A program made the translations under genes and the position numbers. The notes beneath the pieces were generated by a model that was not told the DNA's origin, searched no databases, and worked only from the letters and a program-made list of their open reading frames with translations. A stretch of DNA of 37,478 nt, taken from contig JANDJZ010000451.1 in NCBI GenBank assembly GCA_027943245.1, positions 1 to 37,478 of the forward strand, given 5' to 3'. Shown in pieces: positions 30,830 through 37,478 of this stretch. Origin of the DNA: Acanthamoeba sp. SK_2022b (lineage: Eukaryota; Discosea; Longamoebia; Acanthamoebidae). The stretch's first letter is position 1. Every line of letters begins with the position of its first letter.

Positions 30830-31235
30830 AGTGCGCGCAGCGATGACGAGCTGGCACACAAGAGCGGTGATCGGAGCACACCTGTGGGGACCCAGTCATC
30901 TCGACCAGACGGATCGAAGAAGAGCGGCTGTGCCTCCACAAAGTAGAGCACCGTGCGGCTGCCACCGCCCAACTTGACCACCTCGATGTCTGCCTTGGGC
31001 GGGAGCACCTGTGGCCGCAGACCACACGTGCAAGGGAGTGGTCTAATTACAATTCGCACGCACACGTAGCGATCTGCAGCGATGCAGAAAAGAGGAGGAA
31101 AGATCGCGGGCGTGCCTGGTTGAGCTGGTCTTCGGTGATGTGCGGGAAGGCGGTGAGGATCCCCGTGCGGAACCGGCGCACCTCCGACCGCTTGAGCTTG
31201 TTCCTGTTCTGGGTCTTGAACGGCTTCTTGAACAT
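28390..31235 (-). CDS. EIF2D: Eukaryotic translation initiation factor 2D (ligatin), 10 exons
   Basis: Exons (minus): 31235-31116, 31008-30882, 30727-30644, 30531-30414, 30330-30223, 30166-29552, 29455-29315, 29197-29015, 28907-28733, 28590-28390. All are in frame, 623 aa; the acceptor of exon 6 could instead be 30148. Order matches eIF2D: N-terminal fold (MFKKPFKTQNRNKLKRSEVR, ILTAFPHITEDQL), PUA region (ALWKLPELLPSFVIH, NGADLMLQGVVVP, CVKGNKAPIGVGHML), an acidic linker with Asp/Glu runs, a winged-helix/SWIB-like part (RHCFMAALKGGG, YMLPARPEGATLEIKRSSYK, RMDEYLAINVM), and a C-terminal SUI1 domain (RTEQRQGRKVVTVLSGMETF, KKFAASTSLGDM, EILVQGDVI, QVPKRFIQVMDK). eIF2D binds the 40S subunit, delivers tRNA independently of GTP and helps recycle 40S after termination. 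Two introns (31115-31009, 28732-28591) need GC donors, and four contain long dinucleotide repeats. Confidence 0.94.
28591..28732 (-). other. Putative GC-AG intron in eIF2D (donor CAG|GCACGCC)
   Basis: The exon ends at ISADALRQ. No GT is available in frame, and splicing to GTGCAG|GAGCTGTCG restores the SUI1 domain (ALRQELSKKF). Confidence 0.7.
28603..28680. repeat. (CA)n(GA)n compound microsatellite in eIF2D intron
   Basis: About 31 CA then 8 GA units on the plus strand (TC/TG in the transcript), within the intron 28732-28591, ending about 12 nt from the acceptor. Confidence 0.95.
28959..29012. repeat. (GT)n microsatellite abutting a 5' splice site
   Basis: About 26 GT units; in the transcript the intron starts GTACACACA, so the repeat begins at donor position 3. 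Intron 29014-28908 of eIF2D. Confidence 0.95.
29487..29550. repeat. (CA)n microsatellite forming a 5' splice site
   Basis: About 32 CA units on the plus strand. In the transcript the intron (29551-29456) begins GTGTGTGT, so the donor GT is the first repeat unit. Confidence 0.95.
30781..30828. repeat. (GT)n microsatellite in eIF2D intron
   Basis: 24 GT units (CA in the transcript) within the intron 30881-30728. Confidence 0.95.
31009..31115 (-). other. Putative GC-AG intron in eIF2D (donor CAG|GCACGCC)
   Basis: Exon 1 ends HITEDQLNQ; the next in-frame conserved block is VLPPKADIEVVKL. The only fitting 5' site is GCACGCC after CAG at 31118-31116. Confidence 0.7.
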
Positions 31236-31313
31236 CCTTGTGTGTAGTGTTTATGTATTTTCGATTTGTTTCTCTTTTCCAGTGCGTAAACATTTTCTCT
31301 TATTAATTTCTCC
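31236..31313. promoter_or_regulatory. 78-bp bidirectional promoter region (eIF2D / carboxylase)
   Basis: The two start codons face away from each other with only 78 nt between them. The sequence is A/T-rich relative to the flanking exons. Both transcripts must start within or very close to it, so leaders are extremely short or a core promoter is shared. Confidence 0.6.
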
Positions 31314-33469
31314 ATGATTTCTTTTCAAAGTCCTCCGTTCATGCAGCGGAAGAGGGGCGGAGGGCCTGCACTTGCAGTGGGTGGCGACGCCCTTCAAGAC
31401 CACTCTCCGGCCTCGACTCGAAGGGTGGCAGAGGATGCCGCCACGTCTTCCCCACCGTCGACGGGCGCCGGACCCAGGTCCTGGTCGTCATGGGATTGGT
31501 GGGCCGAGCCGGTCGACGCCTCTTCACTGGCGGCCCTCCGCATCATGTGGGGCATGCTTCACGTCCTTGAAGCCGCCTCCTTCCTCGCCAACAACGGCAA
31601 CAAGGCACGCCTCCGTCACGCTCCCAGCATGCACTTCGTTGTAGTCATGTCCAACACTCTCGGGCGTGCTTGTGTGGCGTGCCGTGCGCAGATCAAGACA
31701 CACCTGATGGGGCAGGGCTGGCAGGCCAAGTACTGGGGCTTCGAGTGGGTGGCGCCCTACGAGACGGTTGATGCGTTCCAGCTCCACTTTGTGGTGACCA
31801 TGGTGCTGGGCATGTGCTCGACCGCGGGCTTCTGCCACCGCCTGGTCTCGGCCGGCCTGTTCGTCTCGCTGGCCTACACCTTTCTGCTGGACATGAACAA
31901 CTACCTCAACCACATCTACCTCATGCTCCTCGTCCAGGCCATCATGTGCCTCGCCCCGGCCAACGCCAAGTGGGCTCTCGACAACGCCTTCTTTCCCGCC
32001 ACCCGCAGGTTGCCTCTACTTCACCCCACTACACACATGTAACATCATCACGTTTCTCACAACGAGAAGGGGACACAGGGACAGTGTGCCCAAGTTGGCG
32101 CTGTCGCTTCTACAATGGCTGATGGCGATCGTCTACTTCTACGCCGGCGTAGCCAAAGTACACTCGTGGCGTGAACAGCAAGCGGCCAAGATGACGTGGC
32201 ATTCATGTTATGCGTGGAATGTGTGCGTCTGTGGAATGCAGGTGAACGAGGACTGGCTGCAGGGCGAGCCGCTGCGGCACTGGCTCACCCGCCGCGCGCA
32301 CCTCCCGCTGCTGGGCCCGCTGCTCGGGTGGGAGCCGGCGGCCTACGCCTTCTCCTACGCGGGCCTCGCCTTCGACCTGCTCATCCCGTTCGTGCTGCTG
32401 CTGTCGCGCGACCGATGGCTACGCGCGGCGGGCATCGCGTCGAGCCTGGCCTTCCACTTGCTCAACAAGCTTATCTTCGGGATCGGCGTGTTCCCGTGGA
32501 TGTGCGTGTGCCTCACCACCATCTACCTCCCGCCCGACTGGCCCCAGGCGCTGTCCGACCTCCTTCAACGCTTGTTCGTCGCCACCGACGACCCCATGGG
32601 CCTCATCTCTGCTTCATCATCCTCTTCTTCATCTTCATCTTCATCATCTTTGTCATCAACGTCGGTCGCTTCGCCAGTCTCGGCGATGACGTCGGCGCCG
32701 GCAAGGCCATCGACGCGGTCGACGGCAACCAGTCGACGGAAAAGGAGCAGGGCGCCGCGAGCCAGGGACGTGGTGGTCACAGTGTGCGTGGTGGCCTTCC
32801 TCGTCCTGCAGATCGCGCTGCCGCTCCGTCACCTGCTCTACCCCGGCGACGTCACCTGGACCGAATACGGTCATCGTTTCTCGTACCATTCTCTCTCTCT
32901 CTCTCTCTCCCCGCTCTCTCTAGTCATCTCATCGCTCATCATGCAGGTGGCGCATGAAGCTGCGACACAAGGCCTGCGATATGGAGATGTGGATCGAACG
33001 CCACGAAGCCGGCAACACCTCCCTCCTGTTCCGTACGTCGTGTGGTGCATGTCATGCATGACATTGACGTCACTGGTGGCCTGGCTGACGTGTTGTTGTA
33101 AATGGGCCATGTGTGCTGCGGTACACGCGTGTAGGCGAGCCGCTGCAGGTGGAGCGCTACGCGACGCGGCGACAGGCGCGGAAGCTGGTGTCGCGGCCGG
33201 ACAGCCTCCACCAGTTCGCGCTGCACGTGGGGAGCCTGCTCCGCCAACGCGGCGAGCACGACGTGACGGGCATCTACGCCAGCAGCGAGTGCACGCTCAA
33301 CTTCCGTGATGCGGGCCCGCAGCCCCTGGTCGACTCCACCTACAACCTTCTACTGGCCGCGCCGTGGGAGTGGCCTTACCCCTTCGTCACGTCCTCCTAC
33401 AGCTCCGCCATGCACCACTGCGCCGCGCTTGAAGACCCCACTTACCCAAGTGTAGAAGACGAACAATGA
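31314..33469 (+). CDS. GGCX: Vitamin K-dependent gamma-glutamyl carboxylase homologue (6 exons)
   Basis: Exons 31314-31604, 31692-32008, 32079-32157, 32242-32882, 32947-33032, 33135-33469, in frame, 582 aa (MQRKRGGG at 31341 is an alternative start). The polytopic membrane core matches GGCX/HTTM proteins: LRIMWGMLHVLE, KYWGFEWVAPY, FLLDMNNYLNHIYLML, IVYFYAGVAKVNEDWLQGEP, FHLLNKLIFGIGVFPWM, then LPLRHLLYPGDVTWTEYGHR and FSWRMKLR. The Lys in AGVAK (codon 32155-32157) aligns with human Lys218, described as the catalytic base for vitamin K hydroquinone. It would act in the ER, converting Glu to gamma-carboxyglutamate. A poly-Ser loop at about 32608-32650 replaces an extramembrane segment. The protein is shorter than human GGCX (758 aa) because the lumenal C-terminal part is reduced. 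No substrate is apparent nearby. Confidence 0.9.
31605..31691 (+). other. Putative GC-AG intron in carboxylase gene (donor AAG|GCACGCC)
   Basis: The frame stays open through this 87-nt piece, so it could be coding. Removing it joins ANNGNK to IKTHLMGQGWQAKYWGF, matching GGCX spacing, and both ends fit the GC-AG pattern seen in other genes here. Confidence 0.55.
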
Positions 33470-35043
33470 AATGAAAGAAAAGAGAGTTGTATTCGAGTTG
33501 TAGAACGCTACATGGTTGGAGTGAGTCGTTGGCTGCGGTCTCTCGTGCTTGGTTGTACGCGGATCGTTGAAGGCGCTGGCCGGCTGGTTCTTCTTGACGT
33601 CGCGAAGGGCTTGCGGGGCTGAGAGTTTGCTAAGGCTCGACCGCCACCTCCACCTGCATGATATGAAGGGGAAAAAAAGAGGAGGAGACGAGGGGGAGTG
33701 GATAGACACACAGAGGATGGCTGAGCCCCACGCCATCCCCATCTCTGGAAGAATGGAGAACAGAGGCCTGAACTCTTTCAAGTCCTTGCGTGTGCCTGCA
33801 GGGGCACCACCTGATGGCCAGGCAGGTCCTTGGGGAGACCCATGAGGCCAAGGACCGCCACAACTCCCTACTTCACACACTGAGGTGACCACGCTCAGAG
33901 CAGGTAGTTCTGTGTGCATGAGAGACAGAATGGGAGAAGAGAGAGCATGACATATCACCTCAGAGGGTAACCTCTCACCACAGTTCAACCCATGAGGCAC
34001 ACATGTACAACACACAAGGTGGAGGCAGCCATGGCTGGAACTGAAGTAGCTGCACCAGAGTGAATGAAACCTCCTGCTCCTAAGCTCAAAATGATATCAA
34101 GAAAAAACTGCATACCAGCAAGCAAAGTCATTGGGCTTGTATGAAGACATCCTATATACTAAGACTGTAGCAATGTTGTACAGTCTGCTTGTTGGCCTTG
34201 TGTGGTGGAGTAAAAGTAAAAAACTGAGGCTGAACAGTGGTTTTGTCTCTGGCCTAGAAGCTTCAGGAAGCTTCCAGTGCATTGGCGCTGTTCCATTGGA
34301 GCATTCCAATGTAACCAGGTTAAGGATTCACCAAGTTTTCAAGCATCCTTCGCCTGCCACCACCATACAGGCTCACTCCACTGGCTGCACGTGAACATTC
34401 CACATACTGCTAACAGGGAGCAACGAAAATAGTAGGTGCATTTCCTATTCTCATGACGTCGTTCTGGAAATATCCTTGTTTGTACTTGCCGTTTCTGCAG
34501 AACAATTTTGACACAAGAAAATGAAAGAAAAAGATTACATCAACATAAGAATGTTTGCGCAAGAGGTTGAAGCTGGCTTTAGCCAGGCCCTTGGAGCCGC
34601 ACTGGTTATGAGATCTCCGATCGCTACCGCGAGCCAGCACTACCAAGGTACCTCTACCTTGCCCAGCCTGGCTGATATGACTTTCCTCCTTTTTGATGTT
34701 CCCCAGGTTTTGGGACGGCGAGGGCGGTTTCATGAACAAGCAAGAACGCTCCAGCGCCCACCTTGAAGCGCAAGCTTTGCGTCATACCAAGTTGGGTGGT
34801 ACGTTACGTGACCCCCGCCTCCGTTCCTTGCCCACATTATCAAGACAACTAGAAGGAACGCACGCATCTTCCTCACGACTCGACGCACCCCAGTTCCTCA
34901 ATGACTCACGTGGTCCACCTCAAGTGAGTGAGCACATGTGGAAAGTGACGCCCACACGCACTTCGCTGAGTTCTCGCCTTTGTGCATTTGTTTTTATTCT
35001 CACTGCCATCTATTCAACGCGTTGGCCGCTTGGTTCTACTCGC
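33470..35043. other. 1.6-kb spacer of atypical composition, no gene recognised
   Basis: G/C content is near balanced rather than G/C-rich, and codon-like structure is lacking. ORFs such as 33350-34015 (-) and 34693-35316 (+) overlap real genes at one end and show no domain. No transposon ends, long direct repeats or RNA gene were recognised. It could hold degraded mobile DNA or an unrecognised non-coding gene. Confidence 0.4.
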
Positions 35044-37478
35044 CTATTGCTTCTGGAGGACGAGGCCCTTGAGGTACTTCCCGACGCGTTCGTCGCCAGC
35101 GCGCCAACGGAAGTCGGCCGCCTGGCCAAGCGCGGTCACGTGGCGCCACCGGCTGCCGCTCTCCTTGAGGCCCTTCTCCATGATCTCCCGCACCCACGCC
35201 TCCTCCGACCTGACGTGGTTCGTCGCGGTGGCCATCTAGTAGATCAGAACGAGCTCATTCATTCGGAGTCTCCTTGCACGTACCGCGATCGCGTGTTGTT
35301 GAATGCGACGATGTAGCCCGATGGCGCCACGACCGGCGCAGCCAACTTCACCAGCCGCCCGTAGTCGCTCTTGGCCGACCACACCGAACCTGCCCCCCCC
35401 CCATTCAAAAATGCACCAATCAGAACAAGACTACAATGATGAAGAAGGTGGTGGGCATGGCGATGATGATCAGTGGGGCACCGGAGAGGACGGAGGTGCG
35501 GGCCAGGGCGGGCGGGTCGAGGAGGACGACGTCGAATTTCCTGTTCTTGGTCCGGAGGGCGACGAGCTCCTGGAAGGCGTCGCGCGCCACGAACTCGTGG
35601 CCCTCGCCCCTCTTGCGCCCGTTGGCCCACCCCTTGCCTGCGCCCCCCCCCAACCCAATCACAGTCGACCAATCGAATTAATAAGTGTTGCATTGCAACC
35701 ATACGTAGAGTTGCATAGTAACCAAGGCGAGGGCCACCGCTGATACCTCGGGACGCGGTGGACTTCTTGTCGCTCGCGGGGAGAGGAATGCCGTTGAGGC
35801 GGAAGTTGGCCATCGCCACGTCCAAGCAGATCGAGGAGTGGTCGACGCTCGTCGTCAGCGCCTTGGCCTGCGTACACGATACGTTACGTTAGCGTGCAAC
35901 AGACGACAAACATGAGACGATCCAAGAGATAGAGAGAGCCAACGAGGAGAGAGGGGGAGGGATAAGCAAAAGTGCCTTGACGGCGGCGGAGACGCTCCAG
36001 GCGCCCGTATGGGCAAACAGGTTGAGCAGCGTCATGTTGGGCCGCGTGAACACGTTCTCCACCATCCACTTCCGGTTGTCGCTGCAGCGCAGTAAGAGTC
36101 AACGTTGGTCACCGTGGTCAACGTCGGTCATCGCGTGTTGTGTGTGGCGGGGAGAGGGGGGAGGGGGGGCAGTTACCGCTGGTCGAGGAAGAGGCCGGAG
36201 GAGAGGGCAGACGTGCGGAGGTCGACGTGGTACTTGAGGCCGTCCTCCTCGACCACCACGTCCCGAAACTCGACGCTCCTGTCGTCCGCGCGCGCAGGCG
36301 CGCCCCTCCCCTTCCCGCCGTACTCCTCCTCCTCCTCCTCCTCCTCCTCCGCGTAGTCGTCGTCGAAGCCCCCTGCCACGTCATCATCCTCGAACTCCGC
36401 GCGCAACCCTGCGCCGCCGTCGTGGGCGCCCACGCCCTCTTCGGCGTCGCCGAGCAGGGCCGGGTTGTAGTAGAAGCGCGCCGTCGGTCGCTTCTTGCGA
36501 AAGCGCCGGCGCACGGTGATGCCCCGCAGGAACGGCAGGAACTCGGGCGACCACAGCTTGTCCCTGACACGCGCGCCGAGTGGCGTGGCACGTATGCGTG
36601 TCAGCCCTGGGCGCACGTCGAGCCGGCTTGTGCGCGGCGTGGCGTGGCGTACCTGATGAAGGGCAAAAATCGATCCCAATAGACCGAATACGTCTGCACA
36701 TCGGCATACCTGCACACACACACACACACACACAACACACACACACAACACGCAACACACACGTGAGATGGGTGTGTTGAGGAGGAGCAGGGCAGGATCG
36801 TGCCTGCCGTAGACGTCGATGGCGAGAGCGGTGAGGCCGTCGCCGAGCTCGTGGACCAGCCGGAAGGCCGAGGCGTGGCGGGCGTCGTCGAACTCGAGCC
36901 TTCCCTCGCTGGCCAGCTGGCGTCGGTAGGCCAACGCCTCCCGCAGCGCGCCCTCCACGTAGGCCTCGTCCACCGCCTCCATGCCATACCCGACCTAGAA
37001 AAATGGTTTAAAAAATGAAAAGCAATATTTAAATATTAGAGATTTTTATTTTATTTTTTAAAACGTTTAATTCGATTACGTATATTTTTTATTTATTTAT
37101 TATTTTATTATTATGTCTTATGAAACACACAGAAAAAAATAATAAAATGGAAAAATGGAAAAAAGGCAAGAGAGCATACCACGCGAATGGGCGGGCTGAG
37201 CGTGGGGTCGACAAGGAGGACCGCACGCTCGTCAGAGGCGGAGGTGGCGGCGGGGTTGGTAACGGCCACGAAGCCCTGCGGCGTATGCCGCGACGCGACC
37301 GCGCCACCGCCCACCAGCTGCGGCACGCAGTTCTCCGGAAGGCTCCACACCCGGCGCGGAGGTGCTCCGCCCTCGCTCTGCTGCCGCAACCCGTTATTGC
37401 TGGAGCTGTCCGGAAAGAGGCGTGCAGCGAGTGTGGGATTGAGTGCGGGCAAGACGGTCGTCGCCGGCGCCGCCTGGA
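35044..37478 (-). CDS. RlmI-type class I SAM-dependent RNA methyltransferase, 5'-partial (9 exons in window)
   Basis: Exons (minus): 37478-37180 (continues beyond the window), 36994-36759, 36709-36653, 36563-36177, 36081-35976, 35867-35747, 35637-35482, 35389-35280, 35235-35044; the 36759 end is approximate within a GT repeat. Family blocks in order: GYGMEAVDEAYVEGALREAL; VEEDGLKYHVDLRTSALSSG then LFLDQRDNRKWM; SAM motif I LLNLFAHTGAWSVSAA; TSVDHSSICLDVAMANFRLNG; REDAF-like VARDAFQEL; motif IV FDVVLLDPPALA. These match bacterial RlmI/RlmK-like enzymes that methylate 23S rRNA cytosine C5 (RlmI m5C1962). Eukaryotic members may be organellar; no targeting peptide can be judged because the N-terminus is outside. 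Oddities: an acidic insertion (DDDYAEEEEEEEEEYGGKG) between the N-terminal and catalytic parts, and a probable GC-AG intron at 35975-35868. Confidence 0.88.
35868..35975 (-). other. Putative GC-AG intron in methyltransferase gene (donor AAG|GCACTTT)
   Basis: Splicing after AAG at 35976 gives TGAWSVSAAVKAKALTTSVD, the same length as the matching E. coli RlmI segment as recalled. A GT six bases earlier (GTCAAG) is an in-frame alternative that would drop two residues. Confidence 0.5.
36713..36761. repeat. (CA)n repeat making up a whole 49-nt intron
   Basis: The intron of the methyltransferase gene between 36758 and 36710 reads GTGTTGCGTGTTGTGTGTG and so on to TGTGCAG in the transcript, so nearly every base belongs to the interrupted GT repeat. 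Confidence 0.8.

Noticed and set aside
33350..34015. 221-aa minus frame downstream of the carboxylase
   Set aside because: It overlaps the carboxylase C-terminus antisense, has no domain and has a Pro/Ser-rich random appearance.
34576..34660. Possible tRNA-like fold
   Set aside because: No B-box GGTTCRANNCC-type sequence and no clear acceptor stem; no tRNA or rRNA gene was found elsewhere either.

Overview
This window is nuclear DNA of an intron-rich, GC-rich unicellular eukaryote. Most genes are cut into 5-25 short exons by introns of about 50-200 nt. Coding DNA is strongly G/C-ending, intergenic spacers are short and A/T-richer, and long simple-sequence repeats sit almost only inside introns. 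The gene set (membrane-anchored class II cyclic-nucleotide phosphodiesterase, MKP-like phosphatase, RhoGEF, PB1 protein, JMJD6-like oxygenase, GGCX-like carboxylase) and the genome style fit an amoebozoan such as Acanthamoeba. The species is inferred, not shown.

Layout, left to right. 1-76: last exon of an unidentified + gene. 1076-1561: ribosomal stalk protein P1. 1731-3485: transmembrane-anchored class II cyclic-nucleotide phosphodiesterase. 3766-5007 (-): PB1-domain protein with UBA-like repeats. 5365-6797 (-): DUF1399/GRDP-like protein with an unresolved 5' end. 7217-8145 (-): Rab-like GTPase. 8393-12553 (-): secreted, single-pass membrane protein built from a tandem array of phase-1 exons, each encoding one beta-helix-like repeat. 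13067-16864 (+): C2-DH-PH Rho guanine-nucleotide exchange factor with a Lys/Glu-rich tail. 17193-17474 (+): CsbD/Hmp1-like small protein. 17475-18856: scrap region with a decayed partial copy of the neighbouring phosphatase gene, a compositionally different stretch and one small hypothetical ORF. 18857-20097 (-): rhodanese-like plus dual-specificity phosphatase. 20452-22836 (+): F-box/JmjC (JMJD6-like) oxygenase. 23130-28298 (+): PX-C2-C2-LCAT/PDAT-like acyltransferase in 25 exons. 28390-31235 (-): translation factor eIF2D. 31314-33469 (+): vitamin K-dependent gamma-carboxylase homologue. 33470-35043: unrecognised spacer. 35044-37478 (-): RlmI-type SAM-dependent methyltransferase, 5'-truncated by the window edge.

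The genes do not form one pathway. Several arrangements look regulatory: the eIF2D and carboxylase genes are head-to-head with only 78 bp between start codons, the phosphatase/JmjC and beta-helix/RhoGEF pairs are also divergent, and the acyltransferase and eIF2D genes converge with 91 bp between stops.

Three window-wide patterns stand out. (1) The beta-helix gene is a one-repeat-per-exon array with all-phase-1 introns. (2) Six introns lack a GT donor and fit GC-AG splicing, all with a GCAC donor. (3) Long microsatellites are intronic and often form the splice-site bases themselves. Exon coordinates were derived by hand from reading frame, splice dinucleotides and family conservation; no alignment or transcript evidence was available.
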